From Anaeramoeba flamelloides (lineage: Eukaryota; Metamonada; Anaeramoebidae), in the NCBI GenBank assembly GCA_027625915.1, contig JANTQA010000060.1, forward strand, positions 1,178,001 through 1,242,000: a stretch of 64,000 nucleotides of DNA, read 5' to 3'. The translations under genes and the position numbers were made by a program. Position 1 is the first letter of the stretch. The number at the start of each line of letters is the position of its first letter. This document shows positions 12,305 through 25,182 of this stretch, one piece after another. The notes below the pieces were generated by a model. The model ran no database searches, had not been told where the DNA came from, and worked only from the letters and a program-made list of their open reading frames with translations.

Positions 12305-13700
12305 AACTAAACGAAAATTCAAATTTTTCCACAAGAAAACAGTTCAAAGAATAACGGCAATAATACAAATCCAAACAAAATTGAAATAATTTTGAAATTT
12401 GAAAGAAAATAGGAAAATAATTTTTTCAGTTTGTTTTTTTTTTTTTTCATTTCATTTTTTGAAGTATGTAACCTTTTTTCGTTTGATCAAAAATTTTTTG
12501 GAACAAATTGGTATTATATTGTGGTCGAGTTCTTCCAGACAGATGAACTTAAATAAAATTAATCAATTGTCTCTATTTGTTGGATCAATAATTCATGATA
12601 CAGAATTTAGATAAATTTATCAATACATTTTTTTTTTTGTATGGAATTGAAGGTATTGATTGGGAAAACATGGGGAAAATTGGAATAAAGAAAAAACTTC
12701 ATCAAATCCACATAAAATCAATAGAAGAAAAAGTCAATTCATCCAAAGGGGATGAGAACTGGAAACTAAAGAAATACCTAATTTTAACCAATTCCCCCAC
12801 GCTTCAAAGAAAAACAGCCCTACTTAAAACTTAAAAACATCAACTACATTATTCAAACAAAAATCCTGTTATAATGGATTGAATAGATACACGTATAGAT
12901 GGAAAAGGGTGGTAAATTCTAAATTATGACCATTCTACAAAAAAAAAAATTGATGACCTAGATAACTTTATTTGGGAATGTGAAAAATATGAGAGAACCA
13001 GAGAACACACTGGAAAAAACAAATCAGGAAAATCAAAAAGGCTTTGACTTCAACATACTGAAAAAATTCACAGATGAATTATTGAGAAATTTGAATATAA
13101 AAGAAATTATGACATTAACCATAGAATATCTTCGACTAACAGGACTCACCATGCAATTTGGAAAATGGAGCTCAAGACAAAATAAAACCTATCAAAAAAT
13201 TCATTTGAACCGGAAAATTCCGATCTCCAAAACAATTATTTTTTATGTCTTTATTTTTCAACTCTTCATTCTTTTTTTTCTATCATTTTTCATCACTTCT
13301 TCATTTTTTACTCTTTCTTGTTTTAGAAAACTAAATTAAAAATCAAATACTTCCAATGACTGTATCTATTAGATACTCTTTGAATTAAAAGTCTCAAATT
13401 TACTCACTTCAAAATTCTCACTTTAACTGATTAAATGAGGTTCATCTATCCTTAGCAATAAATCGAATACATTTTTTTATTCTGCTCCCATCCAAAATTT
13501 TTAACATACCAAACATTTATTAGTATTAATAATTATATATTTTTTGTTTTGTGAGTATTGTAATTAAAAAAAAAAATGTTCACATTTCAATTAGTGGATG
13601 ATTATAATTTGGTATTTCTTTATTAATTGATTTGATAAAATTTATTTTTTCAAAAATTGAATTTTGGCTGTTAAAAATTTTGAATTGGAGTTTATAATAA
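12305..13700. repeat. Family M repeat, interrupted by a LINE fragment
   Basis: The left part (about 12305-12634) and right part (about 13466-13700) align in order to the uninterrupted copy at 52640-53190. The break point lies at AATACATTTTTTT, which is present on both sides of the insert. Confidence 0.7.
12635..13465 (+). mobile_element. 5'-truncated LINE (non-LTR retrotransposon) 3' fragment
   Basis: About 830 bp inserted into a family M repeat, with AATACATTTTTTT duplicated on both flanks (12622-12634 and 13466-13478). Around 12949-13020 it encodes DDLDNFIWECEKYERTREH, the kind of Cys/His-containing C-terminal motif that follows the reverse transcriptase in many LINEs (F/W-x-C-x2-Y-x2-R). 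No RT core remains, the frame is broken in several places, and no long poly-A tail is seen. Decayed and inactive. Confidence 0.65.
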
Positions 13701-14471
13701 AAAATTTTTAAACTTTAAGTCGATGTTTTTTTTTTAATTTGTTATCGATTTTAATTAAGTTGTGGTTGTACCTAATAAATCGAAAGCAAATAATTAGAAA
13801 ATGAATTAAATTTCTATGAACGAATATTATTGTTCAAAGTTGAGATTTTTAATATGTTTATTTTTTTTAGAACATAAATATTGGTATTGAGCAATGCCAT
13901 TTTTTACCAGTTTATGTCATGTCATAAGAGATTGGTTGAATTGTTCACCTTTTTAAAACGAAGGGAAAAAATGAATAAAACCTTTAAAAACAATACTTCA
14001 ATTCAGAAAATTAACTTTAAATATATCTTTGGTTTTGTGATAATCAGATTTTTACTTGATTTTTAATTTCAAGACTCAGTCAAATTTTTTTAGCTTTGTA
14101 TTAAATTTTGTAAAGATTTTTTGGTTTCTTGCCCCTTAACTATATTTAAATTTAAAGAAATCTCGAATTTACTTGATAGACAAAAACTAAAAATTTAAAT
14201 TTGTACCACATACTATTAATCAACAAAACTAAACTTCACCCTTCTCAATCTTAAAAAAATTTTGACTCATATAAGGGAAATAAAGAAAAAAAATTTTTTA
14301 TCTATTTTTCCTGATCTTTTTAACTCTTGTGAGTTTTAAAAGAGTTATGTTTGTTCACGGTTTCTATTGGCTATATTCACAGAAAATATGATAAAAATAT
14401 TTCCAAATTACAAAACAGACAACTTGATTTATTTTTTTTTTCAGATTCTTTTTTGTTAAATTACCCCCAAC

Positions 14472-17400
14472 ATGAATTTACCAAAAAAATCAAACACAAC
14501 TTCTCGTTTATCAGAAACAAAATTTAACAGTAGCCTTTCAAATGTTGAAGAAGATGTAAATGAAAAAGAAACAGAAAAAGAAAAAGAAAAAGAGCAAGAA
14601 AAAGAAAAAGAAATAAATTGTGGATCTGATCGAGTAAAAAATGATGTAGTACCATTAATTAGAACACCACTAAAACAAAAAGTACTTTTTCCAAATTCGA
14701 ATTCAATACCAGATCATCTTGCTCTACGCTCCCATTTCAAAAGAGAGGGGAAACTGAATAAAAATGATCTCATAACCATTGTCAGGTCAACAAGAAAAAT
14801 TTTCTGTAAAGAGAATAATCTAATCACCCTGTCTTCTCCTGTTGTGATCTTTGGTGATTTACATGGTCAATTTTTTGATTTAGTGAATTACATCGAAACA
14901 ATCGGTGAATGCGATCCAGAAACAAACAAATTCCTTTTTTTAGGTGACTATGTCGATCGTGGAGTTTTTGGCATCGAAATCGTTCTTTATCTTTTTTCCC
15001 TAAAAATTATTTACCCAAACGGTTGCTTTTTACTTCGGGGTATGCCACTCGTTCCTTTTTATTTGACCCTTTTTCCTTTTTATTCTCGAAGTTTTCTTTT
15101 GGAATTTTTGTTTTTTTTTTTTTGTTTTATTTTTTATTGACTTCTTTTCAATAAAAATCAAAACAAGCTTATAAAAACACAAAAAAAAATTACTAACTGT
15201 TCTTGCATTACACTAAAAGAGGAGACATTTGTTTAAAATTACAAATTTTTGCAGATTTTTTTTTCATTCAAAGTAATTTTGAATTGACAACTTTTGGAAT
15301 TCGAAAAATCAAAAAGATTTATTTCATGAATTTTCAAGTACAAAAATTAGACACCACCTTAACTTAAGACTTGTTTTGATTCAACCAAACTAATTTTTAT
15401 TTTGTTGGTCCCTTTTTTACAGCTTTTCCAATGCTACCGTAAAATTTTTTATGAAACAAGTTTCATATTTTAATTCATTTTTTTCAATCAGAATATGAAA
15501 GTCTGATATTCTGAAAAAAAAAATCAATAAACGGGCTATTATTATTAAAAATTTTTTTCCAAAAAGGTCAATAAAATTTCAAGACTAACAATAGCTTTTA
15601 AAAAAGGAGAACAATTTCCAAACAGCTCAAAATATACTCAAGAAAAAAGGAAATCTCTTTGTCGTCTTTTCGAAATTACGTTTTGAATAATCACCGTTTT
15701 ATTGCATTTTTTTCTCAGAATATCAGACTTTCATATTCTGAATGAAAATACTGAATTAAAATATGAAACTTCACTACAAGAACAGCACAAAAATTTCAGT
15801 CACTTTTTTAACTTGGCAACACTTTGTTATTTTGAAATTGTTCAAAATTTTGAAAGGAATTACTGTGGAGTAACTAACCCGTGTTTTTTATTTTAACCCA
15901 TTACTAAAATTTAACTCATGCAAAAAATATTGGCTGACTCTAGAAATAAAAGAAACAAATGAATGGGATGACAACACTATATAAACAAGAAATTGGGTTC
16001 TTTAAATAAATTTTAAAAAAGAATTATGAAGATACTGGGAGATTAAAATGTAATTTTTTGAAAAAAAAATGAGAATAATTTCATTTTTTGAATTTTGATA
16101 AAACAATCATTTATTCTCTCAAATTTTGTAAATATTATGAAATTTTTGAAACAAAATCATTAAATATAATTGTGCCATTTCGATTAATCAAAGATCTAAC
16201 CTCTAAAGTCAATTTGGATCTGAACCAAGAATATATGGGTGATTTCTGGTCTTCCAATACCCAAGTCTGAAAAAAAAACACGAGTTAAATTTTCGTAATG
16301 GGTTAAAGGTTGTCAACATGGGTTATTTACACCACTGTATAAGATCAAAATGCAATAATTTTCAATTTAAAAGTTTTTACAAGTCAAACTTTTAAAAACA
16401 TGTAATTTAAACAACTTTACACATTTAGGTTTTCATAAAAAGAGTTTCAGGTTATTGAAAGTTAACAAATATTTTTCTTTTTGATAGCTTTGATAAATTC
16501 AATCAAATTCAAAATGTTATCTATTGTTAATTATTATTTTTTTGCCCTTTTTTCGGCTTACAAAAGTTTGTATCAAGTATTTGAAATTTGAATAAATATG
16601 AAAGAATATCAGATACTGAAATCTTGCAGACTGTTAGTCTGAAAGTTGGAAAAAGTCTTGAAAGTGTTTGTATGGATTGTGCTATTCTTGTCGTGTTGTT
16701 TCATAAAAAAAATTACGGTAGCATTGGAAAAGCTGTAACAAAGGGTCCAATTAATAAAAGAAACCGAATTAAAAGTTAAATCAAGTTTCAAAAAATTTTA
16801 CTACACAAGTTTAAAGATTACGTCTCTCTTTTTCGAGTTTTTTGATAAAATTTGATTTTTAGAAGAAATCACTTCTGTAATATTCTATATTAGGTGCTGG
16901 AAATCAATTTTTATCAAAAAAACTCTAATGATAGAGACATCATGTTTAAAGTCCCAATACCAGTAACAAAGCAAAAAATAGCCATTTTTTTTATCATTTT
17001 TTTTTAAAATAACTTTTTTGGAATAACTTCAAGTAATAGTTTTGAGCCAAGTATTTGAATAGGTTGAATAGTAATCATTTTTACATTTCAGGCAACCTTT
17101 TTTTCATGGGGTTTTTGTCAAAGGAGATTGAAAAAAAATGACAAAAAAAAAAAATGGACATTTTTTGTTTTTATATTGGTACTATGGCTTTAAGGTTATG
17201 TAATTATAAGTTGAAAAAACATACGATCTTCACAAAACCAATCTGAAGTGATATTTTTAGAACTTTAATTTGACTTTCTTATTTGACTTTGAGATAAAAT
17301 TGTAAATTGTATATTTTTTTTAACAGTACTCTTATTTATATTTAAAATAGCAATAAATATTAATTTGTATTTAATTTTTATAAAGACACAGTTAACAATT

Positions 17401-20400
17401 CACAGTTTCCCCCTTTTAAAACGAATGGGAGTGGATTTTTATATTAACCTTCAAAAAGGGATATTTCAAAGAAAAAATATTATCGTTTATTTCTCTGAAA
17501 AATTAAAAGCAACCAACATATAAGATAAAGTGAACATGTTTTTCTAATTTTTAAATCAAATACTATTACCACCACATTCATGAAAAGGTCACATTATCTG
17601 AACTACGTAGTCCTGTTATGTATAAAGATCTGATATACATTCTTTATTCAATTGGTTGGTACTATAGGGGTATGATTTTGTAAAATTTTAATCTCGAATT
17701 CCAACAAAAAAAAAAAGAAAAATATTAGATATTGTTAAACAAAAAAATAAATGTGAAAAAATTTTCATCCCATCTTTTTTTTTTTTGTCCTCTTCATGCT
17801 GTGAATTTAATATTCCCACCTAAAAAATAAAGAGAATGTATTTGCACTTTAATTTTTTAATAGAATATTCCTTGTAGAAATTATCAAAACAAAAGTTTAA
17901 ATTCTTGATATATTGATAAGAAATTTCAAAAAAGTTGTGACAAATTTATTTTAAAACATTTTTTTTTTCAACTTAATTCCACTAAAACTATCCAAACACC
18001 CAAAAATGGTTATTCGTCATCAATTGATTTAACGTAATAATACAATCTGTTTATTTGTAAGACATTACTATAATTAAGGAAATCAAAGTTTCTGATCACA
18101 ATTTTATATGATATTTTACAAGTGTGAAATTTAGTAGTTTAGGTGAATCATTTTTTTTTTTTTGATTCTAAAAAAATTTATTTTTTAAAGAGGTTTAATC
18201 CCTGACAAAATTTTGAAGAGAAGGAATAATTTAAAATGGTAGAGCATTGAAAAAAATACCCGTAAAAAAGAAATCCTTGACAAGATTTTTAATTGTTAAT
18301 ATTAGAAAAATTTTTGAATAATTGTTGATATTTTTTCTTTTATTTAAGAATCAAACTTTTTCAATTATAATCCACCCACTTATTAGAATTATGACTAATT
18401 AAATTTCACTTGTTCATAACAGAATTCATTCAATCAAAACACAAGAATAAAAATTATCATTTCCCAACTCTTAGAAGCCTCTATAAAACCCGATTGGTTT
18501 TACAAAATAAGTAGATCTACTTTATGTTATCAAACAATTAAATGGTTATTCTATAGATACCCCACTTTAATGAACTTTAGGTATGCTTATTACTGAGTTC
18601 ATAAAAAAATTGGTTATTTATAAAAAGGATTTGATTTTAAATAAAAGAAATTACACAACAATTTTACTAATATTAACAATTAAAAATCTTTACAGGGATC
18701 ATTTCCATGTCTGGTATTTTTTCCAATACTATATTTTATTTTGAAGGGATGAGCATTTAATTTTCTCTTACAGCCGTTAGGTTTTCCAGAATTCGAAAGT
18801 ATGTAGTAAATTCAAAAGATTTAACTCAATTCTTTGAAATTAAAAAAACCTAGGCACTCTACAGAACTCGCTGTTAGGTTTTTTTTAATTTTAGAAATTA
18901 TAAAGGAAAATTTCATAAATTTTCTTTTTATATCTTTAATTAAAAAAAAAAAACGTCGTTAGCTTTTCTTGAGTTTTCAGTTTATTTCAAAAAGTAAAAA
19001 AAAACCTAGAACACTTTACAAATAAAACAGAAAACCTCAAGAAAACTGATATTAGCTTTTCCAAAAATTAAAAGAATTGAGTAAAATCTAAGATTTTTTT
19101 CTATTCTGTTGAATTCTGTCAAAGTGTAGTTAGGTTTTTTTTTATTCAGAAAATAAAAAGAAAATTCAAGAAATTTTACAAATAAAAGAAAAGGTAGGTA
19201 CTCTATGACACTTGCCTAATTTCTAAATTTTTGTTTGAAATTTTAATAAAGAATCGTGATTTTCTTTATCATCAACCAATGATAAGATAAATAATGATCT
19301 CTTTATTTTGAATAATATCAAAGATATTATTTTTGTTATTTTTATTAATTTGAATTAGTTCTTTAATCCAAATTTTTCGATTTTCTTCATCGAATGTACA
19401 GACCCATAAAATTTTATTTTATTGTTTAAAAAAATCATTTATACCCTTTTCATATTTTATATTTTTTTATTGAAATTGATCTTACTTCGTTTTGTATAAA
19501 AAAGGAATGTAATTGTTTTTTCATTCTTTAGAAATATTTTGATGAACATAAACTAAATTCCAAAAATAGGGGCCCAAATTTCGAGATCTCGTTCTAGAAT
19601 CATTGGATTTCAATATGATGTTGGGCAGTTGATTAATGATGTAATTTAAATAAAATTTTCTACTTCATAATTTACTAACCAAACTTTTGACTAAAAAATT
19701 GGAAGAAAATAAAAAAAAATTTTCAAACAATCAGATGACAATTTGATTTTTTTTTTGTTTGTTAGTTTCTTCAATCGATTAGTTTCAGATGCCAATTTTT
19801 CTTCACTGATTTACATTTAATATTTTTACATGATGAAAAATTTCAATTTAATTCTCAATCAAATTACTCTTACAACCGAAAAAAAATTCGATAATATCCA
19901 GATGTTGTAAAATTTTGGATGATTTTTTTAGCCAAATTTTTGTACAAAAAATGAAATAGATTTTGTTCAACGTATAAAAATTTTTAAAGAAGACACCTTG
20001 TTAGTATTTAATCTTCTGATGATTATCCATCAACTTCTAGTTTATTGATGATTATTTACAGGGTTCCTCATATAATTAGTTTTCCTGAGTATCATTTGAA
20101 AAACTGGGCCCTTATTTTTCGAAAGTAGTTTATTTTGAAATACAAACAATATGATGTTGATTTATTCATTATTAATATACCTCTTAATTTTATATTACCA
20201 ATTTACAAATATAAATAACTTCCAAAGAGAATATTATATGAAATGCTAAAAAAAAAATTTCTTACTTTTTTGGAAATATTGTATAATTATAGCTTGTTTT
20301 AATTCAGTTACTAATTTTAATATCCTAAAATATTTTTTTTTGAATTCGATTTGATTTTAAACAAATTTTTGGTTTTCAGTTTTTATAAGTTAAAAAAAGC

Positions 20401-22475
20401 AAATTTAAAAACTTCTTATAAAATAATTTACTATAAATAAATTCTAAAAAAATATAAAAACATTTTAATTCAATTTCCATTTTATTAGTTTATTAATAAA
20501 CTTTTCAGTTAATTTCATTACAAAGAATATTTCTAAAATCAACTAATTTATAAAGTTGCCATTAATTTGAACCAGTACCAACCTTTCTTCATCATTATTC
20601 AAAGTTGATTTCAAAATTTAAAAAACATTGAAATTGAATAAAAAAAATTTTTTTTTCATTTTTTCGAATTTATTGGTATATTAAAAAATTATATCCATTG
20701 ATTTTTACTTTTGTTTTACTCATATTTAGAAAAATAAAAAATTGCTTACAAAACAGCAAATATATATATACTTATATTTCTTAATCAAACTCATTATTTT
20801 AACAAATTTATTCTATACATATAAATATACTTAATAATTCTTCTTTTAATAAAATAGGGTAAAAGAATTCTTTTCTATTTAATATATAAAAATAAAAATA
20901 AAAATAACTAATTAAAAATAAAATAATAAATATAATAATAATATATTTAATAGTAATCACGAATGTAGGCAATTAACCACTTTTTTTAATTTTAAAGATG
21001 AAGTGATTGAAAAATATGATGTAGAGGTTTATGAAGAAATTATGAAAACATTTGACTGCTTACCGTTAGCAGCTATTGTTGATAAACAATTTTTTTGTGT
21101 TCATGGCGGAATTTCACCAAAATTAAAAAAGGTGGAATCCATTAATTTAATTAATAGATTCCGAGAACCACCAACTAAGGGGTTGTTTGGGGATTTGTTA
21201 TGGTCTGATCCCGATCCGAATTATAATGAACCAGAACTGACAACAAATTTTTTCCAGCCAAATGAACCGAGAAGCTGTTCTGTATTATATTCCTTCCAAG
21301 CGGTTCGGAGGTTTTTATTAATGAATAAATTAACTTGTATAATTAGAGCACATGAGGCGCAGGATGACGGATTTAAAATGTATTTAAAAAGAAAAGAAAC
21401 AAAATTCCCATCATTGATTACAATTTTTTCAAGTCCCAATTATATTGGAGTGTATAACAACAAAGCCGCAATTTTTAAATATCAACCAAATGCCGTAACT
21501 CTTAAAGAATTTCAATCTGTCGAACAACCTTATTGGCTACCAAAATTTATGGATGTTTTTGAATGGTCTATACCGTTTTTAATTGAAAAGACAATGTCAA
21601 TCGTGAAAACCATTGTTTCTATAAAAGAAAATGAGAGTTTGGATCTTTTCAATGATGTAAGCGATATCATAGATGAAGATGACGAAACTTATATTTCTGA
21701 TGATGAGCAAGATGTAAAATCAGGAATCAAGAAAAATCAAAATCAAATCAATAATGGTAATGATGATAACGGCAATGATAATATCTTTTTATCTATTCAA
21801 AGAGGAGAAATTATTAAAAACAAAATTCGTTTATTATTGGTATTAATGGCCGACTTTAATATAATGAGGAAAAAAAAGGGTACGCGGTTTCTACGTGTAA
21901 AGGGAATACAAAATGTTCGGAGGGGCCACTCCGTAATGATTTCTTCGGTTTTTAAAAGAAACCCGTCAAATCCTTTCGAACTTCAAAGGAAAACAGTAAT
22001 AACTAAAAAGGGTTTATTAAGATCTTTTTCCTATCAAGATGTCAAATTAGAAGATAAATTACTTCAAAGAATTTTAGGAAAAAAATTAAAAAAATTATCT
22101 CTCAAGGAAATGATTTTAAAGAATAATAAACAATTAAATATTTCAAATTCTAAAACTAAAAGTATCGTTAAGAATTCTTCAAATCGAAATTTAGAAGATG
22201 AAAATGAGAAGGGGAATGGTGATAGTAATGATAACAACAAAGAGAATGATAATGATAATGATAATGTATTTGAAAGGGAAATTGAAGAACTTTCAAAAGA
22301 AAATGAAAAAAATAATAAGAATAATATTCCAGAAGTAATTGAAATTGAAAGGGTAAATGAAAATCAGCTAACCAAAATTGGGAATAATAATAAGGTTTTT
22401 AATCACCAAAAGGAAATCGAGAATGAGAATAAAGAAAATGATGATGAAGATCAAGTTTGGATTTTTAATAATTAA
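14472..22475 (+). CDS. Calcineurin A (Ca2+/calmodulin-dependent PP2B catalytic subunit), two exons
   Basis: Predicted 696 residues: exon 1 14472 to 15039/15040, exon 2 from 20953/20954. The PPP catalytic core is complete: GDLHG (128-132), GDYVDRG (158-164), LLRGNHE (187-193, spanning the intron), HGG (240-242) and RAHE (321-324). It is PP2B rather than PP1/PP2A because of YWLPKFMDVFEWSIPF (from about 383), the calcineurin B-binding helix, and RGEIIKNKIR... (about 473-498), which aligns with the calmodulin-binding segment. A region near 520-545 could be a diverged autoinhibitory segment. The ends are unusual: a KE-repeat N-terminus and a long Asn/Asp/Glu-rich tail, making it longer than the ~520-residue animal forms. 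The 5.9 kb intron is full of repeats, and its ends do not fit GT-AG in frame (see findings). The exon 1 frame reads on into intron after LLRG. Confidence 0.93.
15365..16795. mobile_element. Family K large inverted-repeat element in the calcineurin intron
   Basis: Outer arms at about 15405-15459 and 16696-16750 are inverse copies (TTTTCCAATGCTACCGTAAA versus its complement). Inner arms at 15465-15520 and 15713-15772 also pair (CAGAATATGAAAGTCTGATA and its inverse). A family L element is nested at 15880-16340. No protein domain recognised. Confidence 0.6.
15880..16340. mobile_element. Family L TIR element nested in K
   Basis: Ends AACCCATTACTAAAATTTAA and TTAAATTTTCGTAATGGGTT are inverted. It matches 40728-41175 along its length (AATAAAAGAAACAAA, TTCTTTAAATAAATTTTAAA). 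Confidence 0.65.
16948..17200. mobile_element. Small TIR element in the calcineurin intron
   Basis: Left end TTAAAGTCCCAATACCAGTA...AAAAAATAGCCATTTTTTT and right end AAATGGACATTTTTTG...TTGGTACTATGGCTTTAA are imperfect inverses about 45 bp long. Only one copy is recognised here. The segment just upstream (16820-16935) is a second small hairpin. Confidence 0.5.
17201..18771. other. Intron of calcineurin A, nothing recognised
   Basis: A/T-rich intronic DNA without shared repeats or a coding frame that I can support. Confidence 0.5.
18772..19440. repeat. Family D cluster, long form
   Basis: Starts with the CAGCCGTTAGGTTTTCCAGA hairpin, then the AACCTAGAACACTTTAC and AAGAAAACTGA modules, then a unique tail (AATCGTGATTTTCTTTAT ... 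AATAATATCAAAGATATTAT). The same tail follows the D modules at 34830-35000, so hairpins and tail travel together. Confidence 0.65.
19441..20952. other. 3' part of the calcineurin intron, nothing recognised
   Basis: A/T-rich sequence leading to the acceptor region. Short near-palindromes occur but no repeat family or exon could be supported. Confidence 0.5.
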
Positions 22476-22737
22476 TAGCCTTATCTCTGAATGTATATTA
22501 ATTTATAAAATCAAAAATTATATATTAATTTTTTTTTCTTCTTTTTTACAAGTTATATTATTTATTTTTATAGTATACATTTCAGAAATTCGGCGTAATC
22601 TGGTTCGTTTATTTACTTTTTTTTTATTTTTATAAAAATGGAAATTTCGTTTTAGTTTTTGACATTAAATTTTTTTTTATTTATTTATAAAATGTTGCCA
22701 AAATAATTTAGACAAAAAAATCTTCATCTTTTTTTTT

Positions 22738-22830
22738 TTATTGTTGAAGAAGTGTAAATTACACTCTGGATACCCTTTTACTTAAATTCCCTTTCAGAAA
22801 TTTAAGCGTAAAATCATAGATTTCACGATT
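22738..22830. repeat. Short repeat with palindrome GTGTAAATTACAC, inverse of 51430-51530
   Basis: GAAGAAGTGTAAATTACACT...CTTTTACTTAAATT...AAAATCATAGATTTCACGAT reappears in reverse complement at about 51430-51530. The core palindrome is also at about 7832-7844. Confidence 0.55.
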
Positions 22831-25182
22831 ATTATTTAATGAAAATAGTTTCAAACTGTTTGTTTTAAATTAATTCATTAAGATTTTTTTTTTTTTTTTT
22901 AATTTGTTATGAAATATTAATCTATCTTTTTTCATAGTAAGGATAGACCCATAAAAAATGATCAATATTTTCAATAATTTCTTGTTTTAATAAAGAGATC
23001 TAAATATTTGAACAACTATAGATCAAATGAAATAGGTTACTTTATTAAGTTTTTTAGAAACTTTATAGATGGTTTGATTCTATAAAGTGCTAAGGTTTTA
23101 AGAATAAGATTTGGTTTTACAAAATTGAGTTGCTTTTTTTTTTTACTTTTTTTTTAATAAGACATTTTTGTTTAAGAGGGTAGAAAATCTTTTTTTATAT
23201 TAAGGAAGAAATGTAAATTAAACATGAACGATCTTTTTACTTTACATTTCTTTTCTTTTTTTTTTGTTTCGTTTTTTTTTGTGACAATTTATAATTATTA
23301 CTATTAAACCCCCATACTAATTTGGGTATGTCATTTCCACAAATAATCATGAAATCTATAATTTTATGCTTTAATGGCCTTTAAAAAAATTATAAGAGTT
23401 TATCAGAAGAAATTGGTAAAAAACAAAAAAAAAAAATGTTATCTTTAAAAAAAAAAGAACACAAAATCACAGCAATAACACTTTTGCTTAATTTAGTTTA
23501 ATTTGATTATTGGTGGTGAATTTTCATTTGGGAAATACTTGTTTAAATGTAGTAATTTCGTTATTCTCTTTGATCTGATTTGCTTTAAAACTTGATAAAT
23601 TTTTTTCTTTTCTTTTTCAATTTTCTTAATATCAAAATATGTTTTTTAGAAGTCATTTTTACAAGTTAATGCGGATTCTTCATTATTGATATTATGTAAT
23701 AAAAAAAAATATATATTTAAAATAAAAACACTTTTTTTGAAATAATATATCAAGTAGAAACATCATAAGCTATTGCTAAACCAAAATATATTCCTCCATT
23801 TTTTGAAATCAATTTTTTTTTAGAAATATGGTTGTGTATTTTATTTCATTATGGTACATATTTTTTTTACTGAATATATTTTATGGAATTCGTTTTATGT
23901 CAAATATTTTATTGAATTTCTATTCCTAAAAACAATTTTTTAATTTTTTTGTATTTTTTCATATTTATATTATGAAGTTAAAAAGGGTAAAAGAAAATAA
24001 TTTAAAAGTTAGAATAAGAAATACTAAAATTTAAAAATAGTTAACACAATGAGTAGAAATATATTTAAATAAAAAAAGAGTTTCAAGAGTGAAAAAAAAA
24101 AATATATAAGCTCACTAAAGAGAATGAATATATGTATTTTATCATATTCTGATATAAATAGTCTTAATGAAAACTAGAACATCTGTTTAAAAATTGATAA
24201 TTAATACTAAATTATGATATTCATTCCGATAAGACACGAAAAAAGAAGTAGTGTAAAGCAAAAACTCTAATTTATATTGTTTTGTTTCAATATTGTAAAT
24301 AAAAATATTTTTTTAATTTTTTAATCTTTTTCTTTATTTAATCATAAAAAAATTATAATTTTAGTTCTTAATATATTTTCTGTGATTTTTATTCTATAAT
24401 CTATATTCAGTAAAAATATTGCATAAAAATACAACTGATCTTGAAAATTAAATAAAAAAATTCTATTTTGGATATTTCTATTTCGTTAATTTATTTTATT
24501 TAAAAAGATTACATAAAAACTCTGGTATCCATCAATAAGCACAAGATAAAAATTAAAATTTAAATAATAAACTACTTATGAAAATTTATAGGATAATCAC
24601 AAAAATTGAAAAAAAAAAAAAAAAAACAAGCTAATAAACTTTTTATTTACTAAATTTTTTTCTTGTAGATATCGTATTTATTTAAAAATCACCAATTTGC
24701 AATTTTTTAAACTGGTAAGGTCATTTTTTACAAAAATAAAAAGCATTATTATTAATTAATTTAACGATTATATGTCCAAATGAATCCATAATCCAAAATT
24801 TTTATTTCATCCTTTTAAAGTTAACTGTAGTGGTTGCAATCTGTTATTGTGTTATTAAAAGTAGATTTTTTCAAAAAATATAGTTATTCTAGTTTTTTTT
24901 CTAGTACTTCTTTTAAAAAAAAGTTCATCCTATTTCCTGAGCATTACAACTAAATACATAAGTATTCAATTAATTTTACTTTTAAACCAAGTTATGTGCT
25001 ATAATTTAATAATTAATTTATGAAATTAAATAATTTTGCAATATATAAATATTACCTTAATAAGAACTCTGAAGTTAGTGGGCTATTAAAAAATTGCCAA
25101 AATAGAAAAAAACATAATTAATTATAAAAACAATATTTTAATTCTACAGCACACATACCCAATCACTTAAAGACCAAGTTTC

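Larger units (their letters stand above)
8544..14471. other. Intergenic region between the Dsc3-like gene and calcineurin A
   Basis: 5.9 kb between two divergently transcribed genes, so both promoters should lie here. I recognise a family A element (9572-9766), a short word pair with 51 kb (9880-9960), a family D piece (10365-10482) and a family M repeat split by a LINE fragment (12305-13700). The rest is A/T-rich DNA with no gene-like frame and no identifiable promoter motif. Confidence 0.6.

Noticed and set aside
12980-13339. 119-residue plus-strand frame as a host gene
   Set aside because: It lies in the LINE fragment in a frame different from the recognisable C-terminal motif, and ends in Phe-rich noise.
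15041-15140. Continuation of calcineurin exon 1 past LLRG as a truncated protein
   Set aside because: The next conserved residues NHEC resume at 20955, so the extension is intron; the true product is the spliced form.
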